Source of the DNA: Nostoc sp. S13 | Lineage (GTDB): Bacteria > Cyanobacteriota > Cyanobacteriia > Cyanobacteriales > Nostocaceae | Assembly (NCBI RefSeq): GCF_029379315.1 | Contig: NZ_JAQYWQ010000047.1 | Coordinates: 1 to 47,690, forward strand | Direction: 5' to 3' | DNA: 47,690 bases | Shown here: in pieces, positions 8,078 through 17,087 of the stretch | Numbering within the stretch: the stretch's first letter is position 1 | Layout: every line of letters begins with the position of its first letter | Notes under the pieces: model-generated | The model's database searches: none | What the model saw: only the letters and a program-made list of their open reading frames with translations | What the model was told of the DNA's origin: nothing | Program-made: the position numbers and the translations under genes

Positions 8078-9727
8078 TTATTTGACTATGTGAAGTTGCG
8101 TATCATCACCTTTCCAAGTTATTTCCAATTCGGCTTTGACAACTTGAGCAGCATCATCTTTGCCCAGTGCCTGCAAACTTGCCTGCAAGCCAGATAGAGA
8201 ACGCCCATTATGGGGATACTTTTTTAAATCAGCACGAAAGATTTTCTCGGCCTGTGCATAGTCACCCTTAGCCAAAAGCACACCGCCCAAAGATTCTCGC
8301 GTGGGAAAGTACCAGTCTGGTGGTTCTAGATAATCAAAGGCATCTTCTGCTACTACTGCTTTTTCTAGTAATTTGATCGCAGATTCATAATCATGCTTTT
8401 CTTTAGCAATTTTGGCGTCTAGAACTTTTGAGGCAATGTCTAAAATACGACTAGCAGAACTGAATCCAATGGTTGCTTCGCTGGAAATTACCTGTTTGGC
8501 AGCTAGTAATGCCCGACTTTCGCTTGCTGCATCTTCAAGTTTGCCGGTGGCTGCGTTCGCCATGCCGCGAGCAAAATGCCAAAGTGCTGTCTTAGTGGGC
8601 AATTTCGCATCGGGGGCAGGAGTTTTCAAGATGGCATCCCAGTCACTAAAGCGTGTCTGAATCAGCATTTTGCTGCCCAGGAATCCCTCAAGCATTGGTG
8701 CATAGGGGTCAATGGCAGTAGCATTTGCGACTAACGTCTCTGCCGCTTGGAGAGCATCTTTATATCTTCCTGCCATGCTGCTGGCCACCATGAAGAAATG
8801 TATGTTGTGGTTGTAGTACATCATGGGGTAAGTGCCCAGGACTTGATATTTTTTAATGTATATATCATCTTGAGCGATCGCCTGCCTATTTGCCCGCATT
8901 GCCCCTTCATAATCTCCCACACGAAAAAAAATATGGGAAGGCATATGTACCAAGTGTCCTGCCGATGGCGCTAGGCTTGACAGTCGTTTGGCACTCACAA
9001 GCGCCCGCTCTGGGGAAGGCGAAGCTTCCACTGCATGGATATAGTAATGATTAGCTCCTGGATGATTTGGGTTACGTTTAAGAACTGATTCTAAAACAGC
9101 CACAATTTCTTCAGTATCTGGCTGTGGTTTGCCATCTTTAGTCCAGTGCTGCCAAGGATGTAAATCCATCAAGCTTTCAGCGTAAAGCGTCGCCGCATCC
9201 AAATCATCAGGATAGCGCTTGACTAAGTTTGCCATTGCTTTTGCGTAGTCTGTCGCTAGTTGATACAAGTTGACATGAATATCTTGGGTGTAACGTTTTG
9301 CTAAGGCAGTAATGTAGTCTCGTTCTTGGGTAGATGCTTCGGTAGAAAGTGCCAAAGCTTGCTGTACAGCTTGGTAAGCAGCTAATTCCCGGTTGGGGTC
9401 TATTTCTAAGTTAATATTGGGCCCCAGAGCTAGAGCAATACCCCAATATGCGATCGCCAGATGTGGATCAAGTTTGGCAGCGTGTTGAAAAGAACGCACC
9501 GCCTCATCATGATTGAAAGCGTAAATTAAATTTAATCCCTGATCGAAAAACTCTTGCGCTTGGGGATTAGAAGTGGAAACTGGATGATGGATTGTGCCAA
9601 GTCCAGATATTAAAGTATAGGGCTGTTTTACTTCAGCGTAGACGGAAAGCAGATTGTCGTCAGCGATCGCCGCACTAGGAGTGACTAAAGAGAGTATAAG
9701 TACCCAAACTAGAAATAAGTACTTCAT
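8078..9727 (-). CDS. secreted tetratricopeptide-repeat protein
   Basis: A 549-residue protein with a signal peptide (about 1-22, cleaved after SAAIA) and TPR-like helical repeats: AQEFFDQGLNLIYAFNHDEA near the N-terminus, and GVLLAKGDYAQAEKIFRADL near the C-terminus. The first motif and HLVHMPSHIFFRVGDYEGA are typical of a family of large exported TPR proteins found in many bacteria, function unsettled. It is probably periplasmic or membrane-associated and mediates protein contacts. It appears monocistronic. The start ATG has no strong ribosome-binding site but leads straight into the signal peptide. Confidence 0.88.
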   Translation of the reverse strand: MKYLFLVWVLILSLVTPSAAIADDNLLSVYAEVKQPYTLISGLGTIHHPVSTSNPQAQEFFDQGLNLIYAFNHDEAVRSFQHAAKLDPHLAIAYWGIALALGPNINLEIDPNRELAAYQAVQQALALSTEASTQERDYITALAKRYTQDIHVNLYQLATDYAKAMANLVKRYPDDLDAATLYAESLMDLHPWQHWTKDGKPQPDTEEIVAVLESVLKRNPNHPGANHYYIHAVEASPSPERALVSAKRLSSLAPSAGHLVHMPSHIFFRVGDYEGAMRANRQAIAQDDIYIKKYQVLGTYPMMYYNHNIHFFMVASSMAGRYKDALQAAETLVANATAIDPYAPMLEGFLGSKMLIQTRFSDWDAILKTPAPDAKLPTKTALWHFARGMANAATGKLEDAASESRALLAAKQVISSEATIGFSSASRILDIASKVLDAKIAKEKHDYESAIKLLEKAVVAEDAFDYLEPPDWYFPTRESLGGVLLAKGDYAQAEKIFRADLKKYPHNGRSLSGLQASLQALGKDDAAQVVKAELEITWKGDDTQLHIVK

Positions 9728-10403
9728 TGTCTATATTCTTTTTCTTCAAGCTCTTTTTTTATTTATATCCAAATGCCACAGATTCTCTAAGGAAGCAATT
9801 TGTTCTTTTCTGGCTTCAGATTCCCTCCAAATAAATTAGACATCTCCAGAAATGAAATATGCGTTATCTAGAACCCTTGTAGAGACGCGAAATTTCACGT
9901 CTCTATATTCTCTTTTGGACATATCTATTTAAGTTCATCCGTAATTTCAGACATTTGACTAACCTCATTTAGTGATTAGAAACGAAAGTATTTTGAACCA
10001 TCTCGTCTAATTTACCCAGGATTGAGTACGCGAACTCGCTCTCTGTGGCGCTATGACCACCAAGTTGGAAGCAAGCCACTCCACCCTGTTGACATATTTA
10101 CCATATCCAGTGGTAATAAGCCAAGTTGCAGTTTATCATCATCGCTATCTACCTGAAGTTATAAATTATTTGGCCTCAAGATAGAATAATATAATGATAC
10201 CTTTGCTTCTTTTGAATATTACTTGAATTCTCAAGATGAATTTAACCGTTAAATAACTATATATAACGGACACAAATATTTGTCATAAAAACATCGTCAG
10301 ATAGAAGACTTAAAAGCTGTCTAAAAGTAATCTATAAACATTGCAGCGCTTTTCGAGCAAGTAACAAGAAATCAACACTTAACATACTTTAGGAACAAAG
10401 AAA
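9728..10403. other. gene-free stretch with a short palindromic repeat
   Basis: At 9880-9905 there is a palindrome of the TAGAGACGC type, the same family as the longer element at 34271-34363. The remainder is A/T-rich and contains the promoter region of the CsbD gene. No gene is seen. Confidence 0.5.
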
Positions 10404-10586
10404 ATGAGTATCGAAGATAAAGCAAAAGCTTTTGCTAAAAACATCGAAGGTAAAGTACAAGAGGTAATTGGCGAAGTAACTGGCGATCCTAAAGATAAAG
10501 CTGAAGGTAAAGCTAAACAAGCTGAAGCCCAAGTCCGCCACACTGCTGAGAATATCAAAGATGAAGCTAAAAAGGCTTTAGAATAG
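10404..10586 (+). CDS. CsbD-family stress protein
   Basis: A 60-residue, Lys/Glu/Ala-rich hydrophilic protein. IEGKVQEVIGEVTGDPKDKAEGKAKQAEAQ-like segments are the CsbD signature (here GKVQEVIGEVTGDPK followed by EGKAKQAEAQ). CsbD proteins are small general-stress proteins of unknown biochemical role. The ATG follows AGGAACAAAGAAA, a good ribosome-binding site. It is monocistronic, with a strong terminator about 135 bases downstream. Confidence 0.92.
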   Translation: MSIEDKAKAFAKNIEGKVQEVIGEVTGDPKDKAEGKAKQAEAQVRHTAENIKDEAKKALE

Positions 10587-10721
10587 TACAAGTGAAAATT
10601 TCCTTACTTTAATAAGTTGCTCAAGTAGGGGCAAGTCATGGATTGCCTCTACTTATCTGGTTAATTGAGATTTTAGCTGGATTTATGCCGTACTATACTA
10701 GGTGGAAATTTATTTAGAAAG

Positions 10722-10757
10722 AAAGGTTTAGTAAATAATTATTTACTGAACCTTTTT
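10722..10757 (+). terminator. strong hairpin terminator between csbD-type gene and the ABC importer
   Basis: AAAGGTTTAGTAAAT (10722-10736) pairs with ATTTACTGAACCTTT (10741-10755) with one G-U pair and a four-base loop, followed by TTT. It can serve the CsbD gene and, less well, the convergent importer operon. Confidence 0.8.
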
Positions 10758-10807
10758 TATTTATTAAATCTGTGTTTTACCTAATAAACGTTTATGGGAG
10801 AATACTT

Positions 10808-11821
10808 CTATAAGCAATCTAAAAATTTAATCATTTCATACAATGAATGATGAATCTTCACACTCTGGCTGTTTGTAATTCTCCACAAAACTTGTTTAGA
10901 TTTTGTTATCACTTCTATTGAGATTGGTAAGCTATTTTTATTTTGATTAACTTGGAAACCTGCACGTTTTAAAGCACGAATAGTCCACACAGATGCGATA
11001 CCCTCACCTATCAAATTAATTTCTCCCTTGTAAGATGTATGGAGATGAAATTCGCCAGAAGTAACATCAAACTCTACACCTTCACTCTCGAAAGTATCAG
11101 CAAACGCACCACTCAACACTAAATCTTCCGGTGCGCCAACGTGTAAAATCCCATTAGTTGATAACAGCCAAACTTTATCCGCGAGACGTAAAGCTAAATC
11201 TAAATCGTGGGTAGAAAGGAGAATTGCTTGATTGGTTTCCCGCGCTAACTGACGCAACAATTGCATAATTTCCACCCGTCGCGGTAAATCTAAAAATGCT
11301 GTTGGCTCATCAAGTAGCATCACAATAGGCGACTGAGCTAACGCACGCGCAATCATAATTTTTTGGCGTTCACCATCACTTAATTCGTTAACTTGGCGTT
11401 GTATTAAGTGTACTGCTCCTACAGATTTTATTGCCCAATGTACTATGGCTTCATCTTCGGGTGTCAAATTTCCCCACCAATCAGTGTAAGGATATCGTCC
11501 CAGAGTCACCAAAGTGTAGGCTGATAGCATTCCTACATCAACTTTCTCGGTGAGTACCAAACTCAGACGTTTGGCTAATTCTTGTGGTGCTAATTTGTAA
11601 ATATTTTCGCCTAAGAGTCGGACTTCACCCGTGATTGGGGGTTGCATTCCGGCAAGCGATCGCAGTAATGTAGATTTACCCGCACCATTAGGGCCAAGTA
11701 AGCATACAAGTTCCCCAGCTTGCAGAGATACAGAAATATCCGATGCAACACACCGAAGAGTTTTTCGGGATGTTTTATAACCAATAGTCAAATTGTGAGT
11801 TGTTAAAATTGTATCATTCAT
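10808..11821 (-). CDS. ABC transporter ATP-binding protein, cobalamin/siderophore type (BtuD/FecE-like)
   Basis: A 337-residue protein. Walker A GPNGAGKST (43-51), signature LSDGERQK, Walker B IVMLLDEPTAFLD and the switch LSTHDLDLAL are all intact. It powers the permease encoded just upstream: the two genes overlap by four bases (ATGA), so they are translationally coupled. The ABC domain ends near residue 255; about 80 extra C-terminal residues (from HLHTSYKGEINLIG) are longer than in typical FecE/BtuD proteins and may be a regulatory tail. Substrate: vitamin B12 is favoured by the nearby B12 riboswitch and receptor remnant; a ferric siderophore is the alternative. Confidence 0.93.
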   Translation of the reverse strand: MNDTILTTHNLTIGYKTSRKTLRCVASDISVSLQAGELVCLLGPNGAGKSTLLRSLAGMQPPITGEVRLLGENIYKLAPQELAKRLSLVLTEKVDVGMLSAYTLVTLGRYPYTDWWGNLTPEDEAIVHWAIKSVGAVHLIQRQVNELSDGERQKIMIARALAQSPIVMLLDEPTAFLDLPRRVEIMQLLRQLARETNQAILLSTHDLDLALRLADKVWLLSTNGILHVGAPEDLVLSGAFADTFESEGVEFDVTSGEFHLHTSYKGEINLIGEGIASVWTIRALKRAGFQVNQNKNSLPISIEVITKSKQVLWRITNSQSVKIHHSLYEMIKFLDCL

Positions 11822-12906
11822 GACGGAAAAGATTTTTGGGAATTACGCCGCAGAATTACCCAAGTAACAACAGGAGTTCCAATTAAAGCAGTAACAGCAT
11901 TTAAAGGTAAAACCATCTGACTTACCGCAAGTTGGGAAAACAAATCTGCAAACAATGCTAAGATTGCACCCATCATTGTTACGCTAGGAATTAATATCCG
12001 ATGATCGGAAGTATTGAACAGACTACGGCATAGATGGGGAATTGCTACACCTAAAAATGCTATGGGCCCGCAAAAAGCAGTAATTGCTCCAGCTAATATA
12101 GATGCACTAGTAATAATAGAAAATCTGGTTTTCTGCACTGTTAAACCTAGACTACGTGCATAAGATTCACCAAGTAAAAGTGCATTCAGAGATTTTGATT
12201 GTAACACTGCTGCCAATAAACTCAAAAGTATCACAGGAATTAAAACAATTAACTGTCTCCAAGTCACCCCAGCAAAGCTACCAAAAGTCCACATAATATA
12301 ACTTTGAATGCGTTCTTTTGAGCTAAACTGCAACAAAATACTTACTATTGCACTAGTAGCATAACCAAACAATAAACCTAAAATTAGTAGTGTCATCGTA
12401 TCTTGCACTCGGCGAGAAACAACTAACATCATTCCTAAAACTGAGGCTGCACCGAGACTTGCTGCTATGACTAAACCAAAATCACTAATTATTCCTAAAT
12501 CTGCTAATAATGTTGGTGTTGTAGCACTTGCTGTCAGCACAACTAACGCTACACCTAAACTTGCACCAGAACTAATACCCAATACAAATGGCCCAGCTAA
12601 GGGATTTTTAAATAGGGTTTGCATTTGTAAGCCACTCACACCTAAAGCTGCACCCGCTAAAGTTGCAGTTAAAGCTTTAGGTAGGCGAAATTTGAGAATA
12701 ATATTAGTCCATGTAACTTTTTCTGGTTCTTTTCCTAGCAAAATTTTTATTACTTCATTCAGGGGAATATCAACTGAGCCGAAAGCCAAGTCTAATAAAA
12801 ACGCAAATATTAAACCTGTAATTAAACTTGAAAAAATAATGATTTTTACAGCCTGGGCTTTTGGATTTAATAAGGCTTTTTTTAATTGAGATTTTTCGTT
12901 TAACAT
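11818..12906 (-). CDS. FecCD-family ABC permease (BtuC-like)
   Basis: A 362-residue membrane protein with about nine or ten hydrophobic helices. The motifs RLPKALTATLAGAALGVSGLQMQTLFKNPLA (in the N-terminal third; read as RLPKAL then GVSGLQMQ) and GPIAFLGVAIPHLCRS are hallmarks of the FecCD/BtuC family. It forms the inner-membrane channel for cobalamin or iron chelates with the ATPase at 10808 and the binding protein at 12909. It is separated from the latter by two bases or so and overlaps the former, so the three are one operon. Confidence 0.94.
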   Translation of the reverse strand: MLNEKSQLKKALLNPKAQAVKIIIFSSLITGLIFAFLLDLAFGSVDIPLNEVIKILLGKEPEKVTWTNIILKFRLPKALTATLAGAALGVSGLQMQTLFKNPLAGPFVLGISSGASLGVALVVLTASATTPTLLADLGIISDFGLVIAASLGAASVLGMMLVVSRRVQDTMTLLILGLLFGYATSAIVSILLQFSSKERIQSYIMWTFGSFAGVTWRQLIVLIPVILLSLLAAVLQSKSLNALLLGESYARSLGLTVQKTRFSIITSASILAGAITAFCGPIAFLGVAIPHLCRSLFNTSDHRILIPSVTMMGAILALFADLFSQLAVSQMVLPLNAVTALIGTPVVTWVILRRNSQKSFPS

Positions 12907-12908
12907 TA

Positions 12909-14123
12909 TTAAATAAGTTTGCGGTAATAAAATAACTGATGATTAGGTAATATCTCTGGATGCAGTATTTTAATCAAGTCAGATAAAACTATATCTGGGT
13001 TACTAATTCCGCCTTCCCAGTAATCATTACTTCCACTTTCATTGACACGGGCATTATTATTGTAAAGATTGCCTGTTTTCACAGCCTTAAAATCAGCATA
13101 GCGATTATCTTCTGCGACTAAATCCTTTAAACTCTGCCAAGATTGGCTAAAATTCAACCAGTAGTCAGCATTGGCTGCACGTTCCAAAACAAGTTCAAAA
13201 GATAAAGGTAAACTACCAGAGGATTTATCATCACTCCAGAGATAGTTTGCTCCTGCGTCAGCTAGATATTTAGCTACGTAACTTTTACCCCCAGGCATAT
13301 ACCAGGTACCTTTAAAATTGAATCCAACAAATACAGTTGGACGATTTTTTACAGATTTAGCTTTTTGAGCTACTCGTTCATATTTATTGGCAATTTCACT
13401 AAATATTTTTTCTGCTTGCTCGTCTTTATTAAAAAACAGAGCCGTAAATTTTAACCATTCGCTTCTTCCCAGTGGTGTGTCTTCCATATATTCAGAATTT
13501 ATCGCCACTTTCAAACCCGCCTCTGTGAGTTTGGCATAACTATCTGTTTGGGAATTTCCAGTACCAAAAGTTGTTATCAAATCAGGATTTAATTCTATTA
13601 CTTTCTCTATATCCACATTTGAATTATCACCTACTTGTGCTAAGTTTCCGGCTTTGATTCTCTCGACTACATCAGGTGTATTTACCTGCTTACTATTACT
13701 AATACCAATTAGTTTATCAACTACACCTAATTTGGCTAGGTGGGGTAAATGAGTAGTAGATAGAGCAACTATGGAATTAATGGGAACTGTAATTACCTGT
13801 GCTTGATTAAATCCTTTTGGTGTGGGAGTTCCACATTGGACTAAAATATATTCAAACTTTGTGTTGGCATTCTGCCAAGGATTTTTTATAGTAACGATTT
13901 TGTAATGTTTATGATACTCTACTGCCAAGCCTGTTGCATGAGTAATCTTGATTTTATTAGGGAAGTAATTAGTATTGGGGTCATATTTTTGAATACAGGC
14001 GTTATGATTGGTATTTGTAGAGGTATCAATTCCTGTACTATGGCAAGCAATTACTAAAGTCGCAATGAGAAAAAACTGGCACAACAAAATAAGTTTGGAA
14101 TGAGGCAATTTGACAAAATTCAT
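12909..14123 (-). CDS. periplasmic substrate-binding lipoprotein of the ABC importer (BtuF/FecB-like)
   Basis: The chosen ATG at 14123 gives 404 residues that begin with a lipoprotein signal ending in LVIAC (Cys27). The frame stays open upstream to 14219 from a GTG, but that would put 32 residues before the signal and has no ribosome-binding site. The body has two Rossmann-like lobes with IVALSTTHLPHLAKLG and LAQVGDNSNVDIEKVIELNPDLI, typical of class III (helical backbone) binding proteins for cobalamin and siderophores. It is first gene of the importer operon. Substrate choice of B12 rests on context only. Confidence 0.9.
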   Translation of the reverse strand: MNFVKLPHSKLILLCQFFLIATLVIACHSTGIDTSTNTNHNACIQKYDPNTNYFPNKIKITHATGLAVEYHKHYKIVTIKNPWQNANTKFEYILVQCGTPTPKGFNQAQVITVPINSIVALSTTHLPHLAKLGVVDKLIGISNSKQVNTPDVVERIKAGNLAQVGDNSNVDIEKVIELNPDLITTFGTGNSQTDSYAKLTEAGLKVAINSEYMEDTPLGRSEWLKFTALFFNKDEQAEKIFSEIANKYERVAQKAKSVKNRPTVFVGFNFKGTWYMPGGKSYVAKYLADAGANYLWSDDKSSGSLPLSFELVLERAANADYWLNFSQSWQSLKDLVAEDNRYADFKAVKTGNLYNNNARVNESGSNDYWEGGISNPDIVLSDLIKILHPEILPNHQLFYYRKLI

Positions 14124-14254
14124 ATTATCTAACTTTTGGTCTATCGGTTGGTAGTGGTGTTCAATAACTTTATTCCTTTTCACAAAATGTTCATTTGTAG
14201 GTTGAATGAAGGCTTGCACGCTAAAATAATAGATGTAGTTATGCTTAAAAGCTA

Positions 14255-14503
14255 ATGAATATCAATATTGATATACCTGATAAGATACGCGTTTATGTCG
14301 ATGCACGATTGATAATAGGTATTTACAACAGCATCGGCGAGTATTTTCTAGACTTGGTGCAGCAAGACAAAAAACGTAAGGCGCAAGCGAAGTTAGAAAT
14401 GCTTTTACTTGAAGGTATTAACTCGGACACTCAGGAAGTAACACCAGAATATTGGCAAAATTTGCGTTCTACGGTTTTAGATGAAAATCGTACAGCAACA
14501 TAA
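14255..14503 (+). CDS. ParD-like antitoxin of a broken toxin-antitoxin pair
   Basis: An 82-residue protein. The stretch YNSIGEYFLDLVQQDKKR and the following KLEMLLLEGINSD resemble the ParD/CopG-type antitoxins that often precede ParE toxins (helix SxxEYxxxLV then a C-terminal toxin-binding arm). It is oriented against the surrounding cobalamin locus. A truncated toxin-like frame starts eight bases after its stop. Start: ATG at 14255. Whether it is expressed without its partner is unknown. Confidence 0.7.
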   Translation: MNINIDIPDKIRVYVDARLIIGIYNSIGEYFLDLVQQDKKRKAQAKLEMLLLEGINSDTQEVTPEYWQNLRSTVLDENRTAT

Positions 14504-14511
14504 AGCGACGC

Positions 14512-14670
14512 ATGAACTATAAGTTAGTTGAAACAGATCAAGCAACGCAAGATTTGCGGCAGCAGGCAAATTACATATTGGTCACTCGATTTTGGATTTT
14601 GGATTTGCGATATTTCGACAAGCTCAGTACAAGTTTTAGATTAATCTCTTCTTTAAAGAAGAGGCTTTAA
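14512..14670 (+). pseudogene. truncated ParE/RelE-type toxin remnant
   Basis: The first 23 residues, MNYKLVETDQATQDLRQQAN and YIL, match the start of ParE-type toxins (short beta strand, then a helix leading to YI). After about base 14580 the frame runs into unrelated repeat-like DNA (TTTTGGATTTTGGATT) and stops at 14668-14670, giving only 52 residues instead of about 95-100. The toxin is therefore cut off and very likely inactive. Confidence 0.6.
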
Positions 14671-14731
14671 CAACGAATTTTTTTCTTTTTTTATCCATGA
14701 ATGGAGAGGCTTGAAATCCTTAATTTTAGAT

Positions 14732-14778
14732 TTAATATTTTTATTTTAATCCAAAATCTAAAATCTAAAATCTAAAAT
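14732..14778. repeat. short tandem and inverted repeat of AAAATCT units
   Basis: Three to four copies of the 7-base unit AAAATCT with an inverted partner to the left (TTTTAGATTT). This sort of heptamer repeat is common in Nostocales. It marks the point where the receptor pseudogene to the right is cut off. Confidence 0.6.
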
Positions 14779-15575
14779 AGCTCGGTTAATTGATACATTG
14801 CGGTAATCGAAACCATAAACTAGGGTTTGATTATTAGCAAATTTCCAACTGTGTTGTGTTTGCAATCCATAAGAAGTTTGTCCGTTATCATATCGTACTT
14901 GGGATGAATAGCGACTATCATAACGAGTGTTAAGAGGCTATTTATAAAGTAAATATTAAGTAGGGTGTGTTACGGCTATGCAAGGATTTGGGAGTTCGAG
15001 AGAGTGAGAAGTAGCCGTAACGCACCATGTTTCTCGGTGCGTTAAGCGTTGCTATAACGCACCCGACAATTTAAGGTTTATTTTATAAATCATCTCTAAG
15101 GAAATCTGCGTAAACTCTTGCTGTTAAAAGTGAATCATCCCCACCTCCTAATTTTGAGTTCCAGCTTAAATCAGTGAGAACTTGGTCATGTGTATTTGCG
15201 ATCGCTATCCGTCAATGAGTTAAAATAACCTTGGCCATATAATGGTTCAGGAATGGGGACTCCTCCTGGTACTCCTTGGTCTTTACCTAAATATAGGGTT
15301 GAGAGGGTTAAGGTGTTCCGCTTTCCTAAATCCGCCGACAACTTGACATTAAAGTTATTGTAGAGAGTATCATTCTGTATTTTTTTATCTGTACAGGGTG
15401 TGATTTTCTCGGCTGGTGAAAGATACTCACCTTCAACTCCAACAGTGATTCCTCGCGTCTGACGTAAGGCATTTATCGCTTTCGGACAGTCACAGCCAAA
15501 TTTGGCGATCGCAGCATCACTCTCCTCATCTGTCATGTTCAACTCTATCACTTTTTGATTAAGCGCGTAGCGGGA
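14779..15575 (-). pseudogene. TonB-dependent outer membrane receptor remnant (BtuB-like), interrupted by a small mobile element
   Basis: Three blocks of beta-barrel sequence are seen on the minus strand. The first (15551-15186) includes YNNFNVKLSADLGKRNTLTL and LYGQGYFNSLTDSDR. A one-base frameshift near 15200 leads into QVLTDLSWNSKLGGG and LLTARVYADF (to about 15100). After an inserted element (14934-15096) the barrel resumes with NTRYDSRYSSQVRYDNGQTS and LVYGFDYRNVSINRA before ending in repeats at 14780. Signal peptide, plug and C-terminal strand are missing. Neighbours (B12 riboswitch, ABC importer) suggest it was a cobalamin receptor. The frameshift, insertion and both truncations make it a clear pseudogene. 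Confidence 0.85.
14934..15096. mobile_element. 163-base MITE with TAA target duplication, inside the receptor pseudogene
   Basis: The ends are imperfect inverted repeats: GAGGCTATTTATAAAGTAAA on the left and, as reverse complement on the right, GAGATGATTTATAAAATAAA. Both ends are flanked by TAA (14931-14933 and 15097-15099). Removing the element and one TAA joins the receptor frame exactly (ADFLNTRYDSRY). An inner palindrome contains GGTGCGTTA/TAACGCACC. There is no coding capacity, so movement would need a transposase elsewhere; the 3-base TAA duplication would fit an IS5-type parent. Confidence 0.85.
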
Positions 15576-15625
15576 CGAAGTACGGTTTTTACCTTTCCCC
15601 CTTCCCCTTCTTGATAAAATAAGTT

Positions 15626-16066
15626 TTAGGGCATTACGCTTGGTTCAAATTCTGACCAACGTTTGCAAACTTGTTCGTAGCAATCGGGTGGAGTAATTTT
15701 TAGTTGGTGTAAAAAATTAACCTCAATCTGAGGATCAGCCTTTAGCACCAAAAGAATATCTTGATGGGGATTGTATGTTGCGACTGTTGGGAAAATTGAT
15801 GAAATCATAGATGAGTTGAGTGATTGCGATCGCAAGTAAAACCCAATTAGATTAGAGGGGATAAATTGGAGCGTGAAGGGAACTAGATCAAGGTTTGTAA
15901 TTGTAGAGTGAGTAACTTGAGTATCCACATCACAAATGACAACTCCCCGCCCAAATGACTGAAATCCCTTCCATCCTGTGTAACCGATTACCAACAGATT
16001 ATTATGGATAAAGCTGTTTTGCCAGTAGCCAAAATTTCCTTGCCAGACACTATTAGACGGTCGCAT
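15626..16066 (-). CDS. hypothetical protein downstream of the metE remnant
   Basis: A 146-residue protein beginning MRPSNSVWQGNFGYWQNSF. I do not recognise a domain. Its ATG overlaps the end of the metE remnant by 14 bases, which suggests translational coupling and membership of the B12-riboswitch operon. A region LKITPPDCYEQVCKRWSEFE at the C-terminus holds the two cysteines. It may itself be a fragment, since all its neighbours in this operon are damaged. Codon use looks normal. Confidence 0.55.
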   Translation of the reverse strand: MRPSNSVWQGNFGYWQNSFIHNNLLVIGYTGWKGFQSFGRGVVICDVDTQVTHSTITNLDLVPFTLQFIPSNLIGFYLRSQSLNSSMISSIFPTVATYNPHQDILLVLKADPQIEVNFLHQLKITPPDCYEQVCKRWSEFEPSVMP

Positions 16067-16616
16067 TCACTTCTTGCCGCAAGACTTTTGTTACTTCCAC
16101 CATGTTATTTAAAGCCGGAATCACCTCTGACCACCGACGAGTTTTTAAACCGCAATCTGGATTTACCCAAATTTGTTGCACTGGGAAATTAGCAATTCCA
16201 GTCCGTAATTGTTGTAAAATCTGTTCAGTTGTCGGGACAACAGGACTATGAATATCGTAGACTCCATTACCAACTTGATGTGAGTAACCACCCTCTGTGA
16301 TTTCTCGCAAAGTTTGATTGTTGCTGCGACTATTTTCAATCGAAATAACATCAGCATCTAACCGTTCAATATCCTTGATGATGTCACCAAATTCGCAATA
16401 GCACATGTGAGTATGAATTTGGGTTTGGGGTTGAGCTATTGCTGTCGCCAAACGAAATGCATCTACAGCCCAAGAAAGATATTCATTCCAGCGCTCAATC
16501 TTCAGGGGTAAACCCTCACGCAGCGCAGGTTCATCGACTTGAATTACCTTTGCACCAGCCGCTTCCCAATTTTTACCAATGCGAGAATAGCCTAATGTTG
16601 CTGTTTGAATCGGCAT
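16053..16616 (-). pseudogene. metE: cobalamin-independent methionine synthase with a large internal deletion
   Basis: Only 187 residues remain of a protein normally about 750 long. Residues 1-16 (MPIQTATLGYSRIGKN) are the normal MetE start; they are then joined in frame to the last part of the C-terminal barrel, beginning AAGAKVIQVDEPALREGLP. The zinc-site residues survive: HMC (His and Cys), the Glu of ISIENS, and the Cys of NPDCGLKTR. The N-terminal domain and half of the catalytic barrel, needed for folate and homocysteine binding, are gone. So it cannot be a working MetE. It lies 60 bases after the DUF1636 gene, behind a B12 riboswitch, the usual control for metE. Confidence 0.9.
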
Positions 16617-16676
16617 TAATTTTTGTTCCTTTGAAGACTAGTGATTGGAAACTGGTAAATTTTACCCATTCATAAA

Positions 16677-17087
16677 TTAACAACAACTTATGTTTAATTT
16701 TGCCCACTTATTTAGTGGCGGAATCTTTGCTAAAATACCCTTTTTTAAAAGTTCAGGTCGTTCTGACCAAGGCAGTAAACCATCGGGTTTAGCATAATAT
16801 TGACTAGCACATTGCAAAATCGCAGATGCACTACTGTCAACAGGTAAATCGCCAAAGAGATAGGTTGATTTCCCTTCTGCAACAAATGCAATAACACAAG
16901 AACGGCTACAAGCACTCATGCATTCAACTCCCTGAATTATGAATTTATTTTGCAATTCCCAATCTTGTGCAAATTCCTGAAGCTGTTGTAGTAGTTGTTC
17001 ACCTTTACTTTCACCAACTCGTTTACCGTCTTGCCAGACGCTAGCGCAGGTCGTGCAAACAAATAAAGTATGTTGTTTGTCGAGCAT
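16677..17087 (-). CDS. DUF1636-family putative metal-binding protein
   Basis: ATG at 17087 gives 136 residues starting MLDKQHTLFVCTTCASVWQDGKR. The frame continues open to 17255, but the family begins close to the chosen start, directly before the first cysteine pair. Four or five cysteines are present: CTTC at 10-13 and the CMSACSRSC cluster in the middle, like ferredoxin-fold metal proteins. DUF1636 genes are known companions of cobalt and cobalamin genes. It is the first gene after the B12 riboswitch, so its expression should fall when cobalamin is plentiful. Biochemical role is unknown; handling of cobalt or another metal is a reasonable guess. Confidence 0.85.
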   Translation of the reverse strand: MLDKQHTLFVCTTCASVWQDGKRVGESKGEQLLQQLQEFAQDWELQNKFIIQGVECMSACSRSCVIAFVAEGKSTYLFGDLPVDSSASAILQCASQYYAKPDGLLPWSERPELLKKGILAKIPPLNKWAKLNISCC

